Origin: Jiella sonneratiae
GTDB lineage: Bacteria > Pseudomonadota > Alphaproteobacteria > Rhizobiales > Rhizobiaceae
DNA length: 59,407 nucleotides
Direction: 5' to 3'
Assembly: GCF_017353515.1 (NCBI RefSeq)
Contig: NZ_JAFMPY010000030.1
Coordinates: 1 to 59,407, forward strand
The notes under the pieces were generated by a model. It was not told where the DNA came from. It saw only the letters and a list, made by a program, of their open reading frames with translations, and did not search any database. A program made the position numbers and the translations under genes. This document shows positions 34,441 to 42,952 of this stretch, one piece after another (within the stretch, counting starts at the first letter, position 1; each line of letters starts with the position of its first letter).

Positions 34441-35172
34441 ATGATCCGCACCGAGGCCGACATCGCCGAAGCGCTTGCCGCGCTGACGCTCGCCGATGCC
34501 CGGCTCGCCCGGATCGTCGAGGCGGCCGGCAGCGTGCCGCTGCGCCGCAGCCGCACGGGGCTCGAAGGCCTTCTCGCCATCGTCGTCGCGCAGCAGGTGT
34601 CGAGGGCCAGCGCCGACGCGATCTTCGGCCGGCTCGCCGCGGCCGTCGACCTGACCGACCCCGCCGCCCTGCTCGCGGTGGGCGACGAGACGCTGCGGAG
34701 CGCCGGTCTGTCGCGCCCGAAGCAGCAGACCGTCCGCGCCGTCGCCGCGGCGCTCGCCGAGGGCCGGCTCGACCTTTCCCGCTGCGCCTCGGCCCCGGCC
34801 GAGGCGGCGATCGCCGAAATGGTCGCCGTCAGGGGCATCGGCGTCTGGACGGCCGAATGCTGGCTGCTCTTCTGCGCCGGCCATCGCGACGTCTTTCCCG
34901 CCGGCGACCTCGCGCTCCAGGCCGCCGTCGCCCACGCGCTCGACCACGACAGCCGGCCGACGGCCAGGCGACTCACCGAGATCGCCGAGGCCTGGAAGCC
35001 GCATCGTTCCGTCGCGGCGCGGCTGTTCTGGGCATACTATGCGACTATCCACAGGCGCGAGATCGTGCCGGCGGCGGAAAGCCCCGGCCCCGCCACCCCG
35101 CCCGAATCAACGGCAAAGAGCCGCAAGCCCGCCTCACGGCCGCGACGGGGCAGCTCCAAGCCCCTGTCATGA
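34441..35172 (+). CDS. AlkA-type DNA-3-methyladenine glycosylase
   Basis: A helix-hairpin-helix DNA glycosylase of about 243 residues. The HhH motif is VRGIGVWTAECWLLF, followed by the catalytic Asp D156 in PAGDLALQAA, with LLAIVVAQQVSRASA in the first helical bundle. It removes alkylated purines in base-excision repair. The start is uncertain: 34441 gives the normal family N-terminus (MIRTEADIAEAL), while in-frame ATGs at 34408 and further upstream lack ribosome-binding sites. A basic, Pro/Ser-rich tail follows the domain. It is divergent from gluQ. Confidence 0.87.
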   Translation: MIRTEADIAEALAALTLADARLARIVEAAGSVPLRRSRTGLEGLLAIVVAQQVSRASADAIFGRLAAAVDLTDPAALLAVGDETLRSAGLSRPKQQTVRAVAAALAEGRLDLSRCASAPAEAAIAEMVAVRGIGVWTAECWLLFCAGHRDVFPAGDLALQAAVAHALDHDSRPTARRLTEIAEAWKPHRSVAARLFWAYYATIHRREIVPAAESPGPATPPESTAKSRKPASRPRRGSSKPLS

Positions 35173-35265
35173 CTGGCCTCAGCCTTCACAAAGGCGACAT
35201 GATGGAGCACGATAGTCCGCGCCGACCAAGGCAACGTTCGAAGGCGTCAGCCTAAGGAGAATGCA

Positions 35266-35826
35266 GTGACGATTGCGGTAAGTCCGGACTTATCCCCAGC
35301 CCTCGTCCTGAACGCCGATTTCCGGCCGTTGAGCTACTATCCGCTTTCGCTCTGGTCCTGGCAGGACGCGATCAAGGCGGTGTTCCTCGACCGGGTCACC
35401 ATCCTCGCGGAATACGAAAGGGCGGTCCGAAGTCCCACCTTCTCGATGCGTCTTCCTTCCGTCGTCTGCCTCAAGACCTACGTCAAGCCCGCCCGCAACC
35501 CGGCCTTCACCCGCTTCAACGTCTTCCTCCGCGACAAATTCCAGTGCCAGTATTGCGGCTCGCCGCACGAACTGACCTTCGACCACGTCGTCCCCCGCTC
35601 CAAGGGCGGGCTCACCACCTGGGAGAACGTCGTCGCCGCCTGCTCGCCCTGCAACCTGAAGAAGGGCGGGCTGATGCCGCGGGAAGCGGGCATGATCCCG
35701 CATCAGACGCCCTTCCAGCCGACCGTCCACGACCTCCACAACAACGGCCGGCTGTTTCCCCCGAACTATCTGCACCAGAGCTGGCTCGACTATCTCTACT
35801 GGGATTCCGAACTCGATCCGGAGTGA
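35266..35826 (+). CDS. HNH endonuclease
   Basis: A 186-residue HNH-family protein common in alphaproteobacteria. The zinc-stabilised HNH core occupies about residues 90-135, with CQYC, the catalytic LTFDHVVPRSKGG, the Asn in TTWENVV, and CSPCNLKKG. The N-terminal VLNADFRPLSYYPLSLWSWQ is typical of this housekeeping-type branch. The start is GTG at 35266 with TAAGGAGA upstream. It is isolated, with no methylase or phage genes nearby, so it is not obviously part of a restriction or intron system. Confidence 0.9.
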   Translation: MTIAVSPDLSPALVLNADFRPLSYYPLSLWSWQDAIKAVFLDRVTILAEYERAVRSPTFSMRLPSVVCLKTYVKPARNPAFTRFNVFLRDKFQCQYCGSPHELTFDHVVPRSKGGLTTWENVVAACSPCNLKKGGLMPREAGMIPHQTPFQPTVHDLHNNGRLFPPNYLHQSWLDYLYWDSELDPE

Positions 35827-35915
35827 CCGGCAGCCTCGCCGCCGCCGGGACCGCCGGACCCCGTCGGCGACGCCGCGGCCGACCTCGCACGGGTCGCGCC
35901 GGAAAGAAAGCCGAG

Positions 35916-36917
35916 ATGAGCAGCGATCCCATCCAATCCCCGTCTTTCGAAGGCGCCCCGGGCGGCGACGGCCCCGACGCGGCGACACGCAGCGACGAGC
36001 CCGGCCCGCCCCGCTATGCGCCCTATGACGGCAGCGCCACGCCCTTTACCATCGGCCTGAAGCCGCTCGATGCGGCGAACTGGATCGAGCCGGATGCGGC
36101 ACTCGCCCGCGACCTTGCCGAAAAGCGCGCGCTGCTTTACGACCGCTTCGACGTCGTCTTTCGGGAGACGCCGGAATCCCGCGACGCCCAGGCCGAACTC
36201 CTCGACCTCCTCGCCGATCACCTGACCGGCCACCATGCCCCGCTCTGGCGCCGGGACGGATCGAGGCTGCGAAACGGCGACGTCTGCGTCGATCTTACCG
36301 ACGCGCGCTGGCCGGTGCTGGTGCGGGCCGGTCTCCTCGTTTCGGACGACCTCGTCATCCTGCAGCGGGCCGAGGACGGATGGCGGCTGACGGCGGCGCA
36401 CCTCTCCTTTCCCTCGGCCTGGTCGCTCGCCGAAAAGTTCGACCAGCCGATGGACCGGATCCATGCCGACGTGCCGGGCTTTGCGGCCGGCAGCCGCAAT
36501 GCCGCGCTGATCGACCGCATGTTCGACAATCTACGCCCGGAGCGGCCGGTCTGGCGCCTCAACTGGTCGATCCATCCGAGCGGCGACCTGCACCGCCCGA
36601 AGGCGAAGCGCGAGCGCTCGCCGTGGCCGCCGCAGGTGCGTCACGAGAGCGTCCACGTGCGCGTCGAGCGCCAGACACTGCGCAGGTTGCCCCGGACCGG
36701 CGCCCTCGCCTTCACCATCCGCGTCTACAGCGATCCGCTGGCGGCGCTCATGCGCCACCGCGACGCGATCGCCAACCTGACGGGGCTGGCAGAGCAGCTC
36801 ACCGCCCTCAACGCGGCCGAGATCGCCTACAAGGGCCTCGCCGCGGTCCGACCCGGCCTGCTCGACTGGCTCCGCGCCAGGGCGGCGGAGAGCGGACCTT
36901 CCGGTGATCGCCCGTGA
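35916..36917 (+). CDS. DUF3445 haem-dependent oxidative N-demethylase-like protein
   Basis: A 333-residue protein of the DUF3445 family, described as haem-dependent oxidative N-demethylases with a PAS-like haem-binding core. Matching landmarks are PFTIGLKPLDAANWIEPD at the N-terminus, the middle LRAAHLSFPSAW-like stretch TAAHLSFPSAWSLAEKFDQP, and VWRLNWSIHPSGDLHRP. VRVERQTLRRLPRTGALAFTIRVYSDPL lies near the C-terminus. A natural substrate for this branch is not evident. The ATG at 35916 follows GGAAAGAAAG. It lies 89 bases after the HNH gene on the same strand. Confidence 0.82.
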   Translation: MSSDPIQSPSFEGAPGGDGPDAATRSDEPGPPRYAPYDGSATPFTIGLKPLDAANWIEPDAALARDLAEKRALLYDRFDVVFRETPESRDAQAELLDLLADHLTGHHAPLWRRDGSRLRNGDVCVDLTDARWPVLVRAGLLVSDDLVILQRAEDGWRLTAAHLSFPSAWSLAEKFDQPMDRIHADVPGFAAGSRNAALIDRMFDNLRPERPVWRLNWSIHPSGDLHRPKAKRERSPWPPQVRHESVHVRVERQTLRRLPRTGALAFTIRVYSDPLAALMRHRDAIANLTGLAEQLTALNAAEIAYKGLAAVRPGLLDWLRARAAESGPSGDRP

Positions 36918-36929
36918 AAAGGCGTCCCC

Positions 36930-37622
36930 TTAAGCGGCTGCGGGAAGCGGCAGCGAGGCAAGCGTCACCCCGCGCTTCTGCAGGAGGAGCCGGTAGAAGG
37001 GCCGGGCCCGCTCGTAGTCGGGGACGGCGCGCAGCAGCTTCTGGAGAACGAGAAGCGCGGCGTCGTATTCGCGCTTCTTGATGTCGAAGACCGCGAGGGC
37101 GAGGCAGAACTCGGCGCTTTCCGCGTCGATCTCGACCTGGCCGCCGGGCCCGCCCAGCACGGTGATCGCCGCTTCGAGGCGGGCCGCGAAGGGCTGCTCG
37201 CCGTCGACGAGGTCGATCAGCGGCAGGGACACGGTGCCGGTCGAAAATTTCCAGCAGTGGTCGAAGCGCCTTTCGACGAAGGCGGCGCGGCTCGGAAGGT
37301 TGCGCGACGGCACGCCGACCGTCACGTAGTGCCGATAGGGCTGCGAGGCGTCGGCGTCCTTGAGATAGGTCTCTGCGTAGAAATCCTCCTCGAAGACCAG
37401 CCCCTCGCGGAACGGCAGCCGGCGCTCCAGGCCGACTTCCATGAAATGCTGGAGCGAGCGTTCGAGGAGCTTCTCGCGCGAGGCGTTCGCCGTCTTGCGT
37501 TCGTCGAGATGGGCGCGGCCGTAGAAGCGCTCGTCGAATTCCGCCAGGAAGACCAGCGACAGATCCGGATGGCGGCGCTGCTGGTCTCGCCTCGCCTCGT
37601 TCATGGATTGCGTGTCGCTCAT
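36930..37622 (-). CDS. Unknown protein with two FxxxFY...HYxxxG repeats
   Basis: A 230-residue soluble protein, not recognised as a named family. It contains two copies of a motif often seen in front of glycosyltransferase and rhamnan-synthesis domains: FDERFYGRAHLD...LQHFMEVG (about residues 29-67) and FEEDFYAETYLKD...YRHYVTVG (about 77-103). The C-terminal third (about 165-225) looks like a helical TPR-type repeat (EYDAALLVLQKLLRAVPDYERA). No signal peptide or membrane segment is present. It sits 51 bases downstream of a LysR gene on the same strand, and converges with the DUF3445 gene at a 12-base spacing. Confidence 0.7.
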   Translation of the reverse strand: MSDTQSMNEARRDQQRRHPDLSLVFLAEFDERFYGRAHLDERKTANASREKLLERSLQHFMEVGLERRLPFREGLVFEEDFYAETYLKDADASQPYRHYVTVGVPSRNLPSRAAFVERRFDHCWKFSTGTVSLPLIDLVDGEQPFAARLEAAITVLGGPGGQVEIDAESAEFCLALAVFDIKKREYDAALLVLQKLLRAVPDYERARPFYRLLLQKRGVTLASLPLPAAA

Positions 37623-37673
37623 CGGCGGGGCCTCGCGTGGGGTGGTGCGTCTCGGCGGCTCTCGACCGATTTC

Positions 37674-38624
37674 CTAGCCCGGCCGCTCGCCGGCGTCCAC
37701 TGGCCGGGCAGCGTCCTGCCGGCCCGCCGGTCCGGCCTGCCGCCGCACTTCCCTGACGAAGGCGGCGATTGGCGGGTGCTCGCGATCGCTGCTGCGCACC
37801 GCGATGAAATGCTGCGAGGCGAAGCTGTAGCGCGACGCCTTGAGGACGCGCATCTCGCCGCGGGCGACGTAGCTGTCGCCGATGTGGCGCGGCAGGAAGC
37901 CGACATAGGCGCCCGACAGGATCATCATCGCCTGGCCTTCCATCTGCATCACGGTGCCGTCGGGCTTCGGGTGATGGGCGCGATAGATGTCGTCGAAATG
38001 CAGATAGCCCCGCACGCTGAAGGAAGCCGCCTCGATGTCGGCCGCCGTGATCTCGGCGTCGGACCGTGCGAACAGCCGGTGCCCCTGCCCGCAATACAGC
38101 CCGTGCGGCTCGCGGTAGACCGGCTTGTAGGTGATGCCGGAGATCTTCTGCGACATCGGCCCGACGACGACGTCGCGCCGCCCGTCGGCGAGGGCGCGTT
38201 CGAGTTCGTGCGGCGGCGCCAGCCACAGGTCGACGAAGACGTCCGGCGCATAGGCGTGGTAGCGCCCGAGCGCCGTCTGCAGCCCGAGTTCCGGCGAGGT
38301 GACGACGCCGTCGACAATGCCGACGCGCAGGCGGCCGGTCAGCCGCCCGCTCTCCTTGCCGATCCGCGCATGGAAAGTGTCGATGTCGGCAAAGAGCAGC
38401 TTGGCGGCGGCATAGGTCGCCTTGCCGAATTCGGTCAGCCTGAAGCCGCCGCGCCCGCGTTCGCAGAGCCGGTTTCCGAGCTTCTTCTCCAGCGAGGCGA
38501 TGTGGGTGGAAAGCGTCGACTGGCTGAGATTGAGGGCGATCTGGGCGGGACCGAAACCGCCGGCGTCGGCGAGTTCGACGAAGACGCGGATGAGGCGCAG
38601 ATCGATGTTGTCGAGGCGGCGCAA
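37674..38624 (-). CDS. LysR-family regulator, divergent from the ABC-SDR-creatininase operon
   Basis: A LysR-type regulator of about 316 residues. The HTH is in the first 60 residues (IRVFVELADAGGFGPAQ, then LSQSTLSTHIASLEKKLG), followed by the LysR effector domain. No ATG is available at the right place. A TTG at 38624 has GGGAG five bases upstream and was chosen; a GTG at 38636 is the alternative. The gene is divergent from the ABC substrate-binding protein across a 114-base spacer that carries repeat elements, so it is the likely regulator of that operon. Confidence 0.88.
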   Translation of the reverse strand: MRRLDNIDLRLIRVFVELADAGGFGPAQIALNLSQSTLSTHIASLEKKLGNRLCERGRGGFRLTEFGKATYAAAKLLFADIDTFHARIGKESGRLTGRLRVGIVDGVVTSPELGLQTALGRYHAYAPDVFVDLWLAPPHELERALADGRRDVVVGPMSQKISGITYKPVYREPHGLYCGQGHRLFARSDAEITAADIEAASFSVRGYLHFDDIYRAHHPKPDGTVMQMEGQAMMILSGAYVGFLPRHIGDSYVARGEMRVLKASRYSFASQHFIAVRSSDREHPPIAAFVREVRRQAGPAGRQDAARPVDAGERPG

Positions 38625-38656
38625 GAGGTCTCCCACATCGAGGTTTTTCGATCCGT

Positions 38657-38685
38657 CCTTCGATGAAATCTGATTTCCTTCGATG
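38657..38685. promoter_or_regulatory. Candidate LysR operator: direct repeats flanking a palindrome
   Basis: CCTTCGATG occurs twice (38657-38665 and 38677-38685), 20 bases apart, i.e. on the same face of the helix. Between and overlapping them is the perfect 13-base dyad GAAATC-T-GATTTC (38665-38677). It lies in the spacer between the divergent LysR and ABC-transporter genes. Confidence 0.45.
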
Positions 38686-38738
38686 TGACAATTGCCGACA
38701 TTCGACGCATGCTTCCTCTGTCGAGAAAGGTTCGCCCG

Positions 38739-39743
38739 ATGTCCTTCCGCAGCCTCGTCGCAGCCGCCCTGGCCCTCGCCGCCGCAACCTCCGCCGGCAC
38801 CGCCCGCGCCGACGAGACGGTGCGCGTGATGGCCCCGACCTGGCCGGGCTTCGCGCCGGTCTTCGTCGCCATGGACAAGGGCTACTTCAAGGATCTCGGC
38901 CTCGACGTCGAATTCACCTTCGAGGACGACCGGTCGAACGTCCTCGCGGCGATGGCCCGCGGCGACATCGACGTCGACATGCGCACCGTCGGCGAACATC
39001 AGGGCCGGCCGCGCAAGCCGGAGACCCCGGGCAAGATCATCGGCACGATCGACAAGTCGGTCGGCGGCGACGGCGTCATCGCCGCCGGCTCGATCGGCAA
39101 CGTCGCCGATCTCAAGGGCAAGAAGGTCGCGGCCGAGCCGAACATTCCGGCCCGCCTCCTCCTGCAGCTCGCGCTGAAGAAGGTCGGCATGACCCTCGAC
39201 GACCTGTCGATCGTCGAGATCGCCACCGCCGACACGGTCGCCGTCTTCGCCGACGATTCGATCGCCGCCGTCGCGACCTACGAGCCGTTCATGTCGCAGG
39301 CGGTGAAGGCGCTGCCGAACCGCGAGCCGAAGATCCTGGTCTCGTCGAAGGACAGCGACATCATCATCGACGTGATCACCGCCCGCGACGCCGACCTCGA
39401 TGCCGATCCGGACAAATACGCCAAGTTCCTCGCCGGCATCTACAAGGCCGTCGAGCTCTACAAGGCCAAGCCGGACGAGTTCATCTCGCTCGCCGCGCCG
39501 CACTACAATCTCTCCGACGCCGAAGTGAAGGACATCCTCGACACCTCGCTCGCCTATACCGACCTCGCCGAATCCCGGACGCTGATCGGCAAGACGGGCG
39601 AGCCCGGCACGCTCACCGGCATCTTCGACACGGTCATGCAGCTCAACCTCGAAAACGGCGCCGCCGACGTGAAGCTCGACCCGGCCGAGGAGATCGACGC
39701 CAAGCCGATGTCGATGGTGACCGACGCGATGTTGAAGGAGTGA
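38739..39743 (+). CDS. ABC transporter substrate-binding protein (NMT1/SsuA-like)
   Basis: A 334-residue periplasmic binding protein of the taurine/nitrate/sulfonate/thiamine-precursor type. A Sec signal peptide occupies residues about 1-25 (ARA-DE cleavage). The first lobe has APTWPGFAPVFVAMDKGYFKD, then DLKGKKVAAE and NIPARLLLQLALKKVGM in the second strand region, with TYEPFMSQA in the hinge. Ligand identity cannot be read from sequence. The ATG at 38739 has AAAGG upstream; longer in-frame starts would hide the signal peptide. It is the first gene of the operon, followed by permease and ATPase. Confidence 0.9.
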   Translation: MSFRSLVAAALALAAATSAGTARADETVRVMAPTWPGFAPVFVAMDKGYFKDLGLDVEFTFEDDRSNVLAAMARGDIDVDMRTVGEHQGRPRKPETPGKIIGTIDKSVGGDGVIAAGSIGNVADLKGKKVAAEPNIPARLLLQLALKKVGMTLDDLSIVEIATADTVAVFADDSIAAVATYEPFMSQAVKALPNREPKILVSSKDSDIIIDVITARDADLDADPDKYAKFLAGIYKAVELYKAKPDEFISLAAPHYNLSDAEVKDILDTSLAYTDLAESRTLIGKTGEPGTLTGIFDTVMQLNLENGAADVKLDPAEEIDAKPMSMVTDAMLKE

Positions 39744-39789
39744 GGCGGCGGCCGGTGGACTTTTCCCGCCAGTTTCGGGGAGACAGTCG

Positions 39790-40671
39790 ATGAGCGATGC
39801 TCCGGGCGCCCTCGCCGACGGCACGCGCGGCGAAGGCAAGGCGGTGATGGCGGAGGGCGCCGTCGCCGTCGGCTCGCGCCCGGCCCGCCGTCGGCCGTCA
39901 CGCTTCGGCTTCCGCAAGCCGCTGCCGCGCGGGCTGGAACTCTCCATCGCGCTCGGCGCCAGCCTCGGCCTTCTCCTTCTATGGGAGGCGGTGGCGCGCT
40001 TCGGCTACGTCAACACGCTGTTCTTTCCCGCCCCGAGCGACGTCGCGGCGGCGATGGTCCACATGTTCCGCGACCAGGATCTCGCCTGGCACGCCGCCGT
40101 CTCGACCGCGCGGGTCTGGTCGGCCTTCCTCATCGCCGCCGTCATGGCGATCCCGATGGGCATCCTGATGTCGAGCTACCGGGTGATCGGTGCAGCATCC
40201 GAGCCGGTGATCGATTTCATCCGCTATCTCCCGGTGCCGGCGCTGGTGCCGCTCGCCATCATCTGGTTCGGCGTCGGCGAGGAGACCAAGATCTTCCTGC
40301 TCTGGCTCGGCACCTTCTTTCAGCTGGTGCTGCTCGTCGCCGACGACATGCGCCGCGTGCCGCAGGAATATGTCGAGATCACCCAGACGCTGGGCGCCAG
40401 CCATTATCAGATCCTGCGCGACGTCGCCTTCCGGGCGATGCTGCCGAGCCTCGTCGACAATCTCCGCGTCACGCTCGGCTGGTGCTGGACCTATCTGATC
40501 ATCGCCGAGATCGTCGCCGCCTCCAGTGGTATCGGCTTCGTCATCTGGGCGGCGCGGCGCTACATGAAGACGCCGGAAGTGATGGCCGGCGTCGTCCTCA
40601 TCGGCATCATCGGGCTCGCCTCGGACCAGATCCTGCGCGCCGTCCACCGCCGCATGTTCCGGTATCTCTAG
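39790..40671 (+). CDS. ABC transporter permease (SsuC/TauC-like)
   Basis: A 293-residue inner-membrane permease with a hydrophilic 45-residue N-terminal tail and about six hydrophobic segments. The BPD-transporter EAA loop is QTLGASHYQILRDVAFRAMLPS (about residues 200-220), the site that docks onto the ATPase. PVPALVPLAIIWFGVGEETK is characteristic of the nitrate/sulfonate/taurine class. The ATPase gene begins three bases after its stop. Confidence 0.92.
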   Translation: MSDAPGALADGTRGEGKAVMAEGAVAVGSRPARRRPSRFGFRKPLPRGLELSIALGASLGLLLLWEAVARFGYVNTLFFPAPSDVAAAMVHMFRDQDLAWHAAVSTARVWSAFLIAAVMAIPMGILMSSYRVIGAASEPVIDFIRYLPVPALVPLAIIWFGVGEETKIFLLWLGTFFQLVLLVADDMRRVPQEYVEITQTLGASHYQILRDVAFRAMLPSLVDNLRVTLGWCWTYLIIAEIVAASSGIGFVIWAARRYMKTPEVMAGVVLIGIIGLASDQILRAVHRRMFRYL

Positions 40672-40673
40672 CT

Positions 40674-41453
40674 ATGACCGCGCCCTATCTCGTCTTCGAC
40701 GGCGTCACCAAGCATTTCGGCCCGATCGCGGTGGTCGACGTCCCCTTCGACTATCGGATCGAGAAAAACCAATTCGTCGTCTTCCTCGGTCCCTCCGGCT
40801 GCGGCAAGACCACCTTGATGCGGATGATCGGCGGCCTCGACGAACCGTCGGGCGGCGAGATCCGCCTCGAAGGCGCCCCCGTGGGGCCGCCCGACCGGCG
40901 GCGCGGCATGGTCTTCCAGTCCTATTCGTCCTTCCCCTGGCTGACGGTCGCCGAGAACGTCGCCTTCGGCATGAAGTATCGCAGCGACATCGGCGAGGAG
41001 GAAAAGCTCGCCCGCCGCGACCGCTATCTCGATCTCGTCGGCCTCTACGAGTTTTCCGACGCCTATCCCGCCCGGGTTTCCGGCGGCATGCGCCAGCGCA
41101 TCGCCATCGCCCGGACCCTCGCCGCCGGCTCCGACGTGCTTTTGATGGACGAGCCCTTCGGCGCCCTCGACGCACAGCGGCGCGAGGGGCTGCAGGTGCA
41201 GCTCCGCAGGATCCAGAAGCGCGACGCCAAGACCATCGTCTTCGTCACCCACGACGTCGAGGAGGCGGTGTTCCTCGCCGACAAGGTGGTCGTCTTCACC
41301 AAGCGCCCGGCGCGCATCGCCGCGGAGGTCGACGTCGCCGAGAGGCTCGGAGCGGACCGGACGCTGGAACTCAGGGAAAGCCCGGAATTCTTCGCGCTCC
41401 GCAACGAGCTCCTGCATCTCCTGCGGGAAGCCGCCGGGGATGACGAGCGATGA
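40674..41453 (+). CDS. ABC transporter ATP-binding protein (SsuB/TauB-like)
   Basis: A 259-residue ABC ATPase with all motifs: Walker A GPSGCGKTT, Q-loop FQSYSSFPWLTV, signature VSGGMRQRIAIART, Walker B LLMDEPFGALD, and the switch His in FVTHDVEEAVFL. It energises uptake with the permease at 39790. Its 3' end overlaps the first SDR gene (ATGA), tying transport to catabolism in one transcript. Confidence 0.94.
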   Translation: MTAPYLVFDGVTKHFGPIAVVDVPFDYRIEKNQFVVFLGPSGCGKTTLMRMIGGLDEPSGGEIRLEGAPVGPPDRRRGMVFQSYSSFPWLTVAENVAFGMKYRSDIGEEEKLARRDRYLDLVGLYEFSDAYPARVSGGMRQRIAIARTLAAGSDVLLMDEPFGALDAQRREGLQVQLRRIQKRDAKTIVFVTHDVEEAVFLADKVVVFTKRPARIAAEVDVAERLGADRTLELRESPEFFALRNELLHLLREAAGDDER

Positions 41454-42208
41454 CCGGCCTCGACCTTTCCGGCCGCAGCGTCCTCATCACCGGCGCCAGC
41501 CGCGGCATCGGCCACGGCATCGCGCAGGGCTTCGCCGCGGCGGGCGCCCGGCTTCACGTCTGCGCCGAGACCGATGCGATCGCCGAGGCGGCCGACGCGA
41601 TCGGCGCGACGCCGCATCTCTGCGACGTTTCCGACGATGCGGCGGTCAGGGCGATGATCGCCGCCGTCGGACACCTCGACGTCCTCGTCAACAATGCCGG
41701 GCTGGAACTGATCACGCCGCTCGACGATGAGAGCCCCGAGACCGAGGCGGCGGTGCGCCGCATCCTCGAGATCAACGTCGTCGGCACCTTCCTCGTCACT
41801 CGGGCGGCCGTGCCGGCGATGTCGCCGGGCGCCGCCATCGTCAACACCGCCTCGGTCTGGGGCCGCGTCGCCGAGCCGTGCTTCGGCGCCTATGTCGCCT
41901 CCAAGCACGCGGTGATCGGCCTGACCAAGACCTTCGCCAGGGAGCTCGGGCCGAAGGGCATCAGGGTCAACGCCGTCTGTCCCGGCTGGGTGCGGACCGA
42001 GGCGTCGATGCGCTCGCTCGGCAGGATGGCGGAGCGCGCCGGCACCGAGCCGGACGCGCTGCTTGCCGGGATCGTCGGCGCCCAGGCGCTTCCCGGCCTG
42101 ATGGAGCCGCGCGACATGATCGGCGCCTATCTGTTCCTCGCCTCCGACCTCGCCGCCAACATCACCGGCCAGAGCCTCGGGGCGGACCGCGGCGAGGTGC
42201 CGTGGTGA
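41450..42208 (+). CDS. Short-chain dehydrogenase/reductase 1
   Basis: A 252-residue classical SDR. The cofactor motif is ITGASRGIGHGIA (TGxxxGxG), the structural motif is VNNAG, the catalytic Ser/Tyr/Lys are in NTASVWG and YVASKHAV, and CPGWVRTEA follows. The sequence after the glycine motif lacks an obvious basic residue for NADPH, so NAD is plausible. The start overlaps the ABC ATPase stop (ATGA) and its stop overlaps the next SDR start (GTGA). The substrate is unknown, presumably the compound brought in by the transporter or a product of it. Confidence 0.9.
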   Translation: MTGLDLSGRSVLITGASRGIGHGIAQGFAAAGARLHVCAETDAIAEAADAIGATPHLCDVSDDAAVRAMIAAVGHLDVLVNNAGLELITPLDDESPETEAAVRRILEINVVGTFLVTRAAVPAMSPGAAIVNTASVWGRVAEPCFGAYVASKHAVIGLTKTFARELGPKGIRVNAVCPGWVRTEASMRSLGRMAERAGTEPDALLAGIVGAQALPGLMEPRDMIGAYLFLASDLAANITGQSLGADRGEVPW

Positions 42209-42936
42209 CCGTGGAGCCCCCCATCCACCACGACGCGCATGCCGGGCGCCGTGTCCTCGTCACCGGCGCGGCGTCGGGCATCGGCCGCGCCACGTTCGAC
42301 GCCTTCCGGGCGGCGGGGGCAAGGGCGTTCGGGCTCGACGTCCGGCCGGCGCCCCCCGGCATTTCCGACTGGGCGGTCGCCGACCTTTGCGAGGAAGATG
42401 CGATCGTCGCGGCGGTCGCCGCCGCCTTGGGGTCGCTCGGCGGCCTCGACGTCCTCGTCAATTGCGCCGGCATCGAGATCGACGCGCCGATCCGCACGAT
42501 CGAGATGGCCGCCGTCGACCGCATGATCGCCGTCAACCTGCGCGCGCCGATGCTGGTGACGCGCGAGGCCCTGAAGGGAATGGGTCGCGGCGGACGCATC
42601 GTCAACGTCGCCTCGGAACTCGCCTATCTCGGCCGGGCGGGCGCTTCCGGCTATTGCGCGACCAAGGCCGGCATCCTCTCGCTCACCCGCTCCTGGGCCC
42701 GCGAGCTGGCGCCCGACATTCTGGTCAACGCCGTGGCGCCCGGCCCCGTCGACACGCCGCTGCTCGGCTTCTCCGGCATGAGCGAGGCGCAGAAGGCGCT
42801 GGAGACGGCGAACCCGATGGGCCGCATCGGCACGCCCGACGAGGTGGCGCGGGCCGTGCTCTTCCTGGCGTCCCCTGCGACGAGCTTCACCACCGGCCAG
42901 TGCCTCAGCGTCGACGGCGGCGCCGCCATGCACTGA
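42205..42936 (+). CDS. Short-chain dehydrogenase/reductase 2
   Basis: A classical SDR of about 243 residues with VTGAASGIGRATFDA, DVRPAPP after the second strand (an Asp favouring NAD), VNCAG, ASELAYLG and YCATKAGIL. The start is taken as the GTG at 42205, which overlaps the upstream stop (GTGA); GTGs at 42202 and 42211 are alternatives. Two adjacent, different SDRs suggest successive oxidations, or an epimerisation through a keto intermediate, of the same substrate. Confidence 0.88.
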   Translation: MTVEPPIHHDAHAGRRVLVTGAASGIGRATFDAFRAAGARAFGLDVRPAPPGISDWAVADLCEEDAIVAAVAAALGSLGGLDVLVNCAGIEIDAPIRTIEMAAVDRMIAVNLRAPMLVTREALKGMGRGGRIVNVASELAYLGRAGASGYCATKAGILSLTRSWARELAPDILVNAVAPGPVDTPLLGFSGMSEAQKALETANPMGRIGTPDEVARAVLFLASPATSFTTGQCLSVDGGAAMH

Positions 42937-42952
42937 GCCGCGACGAACGAGG

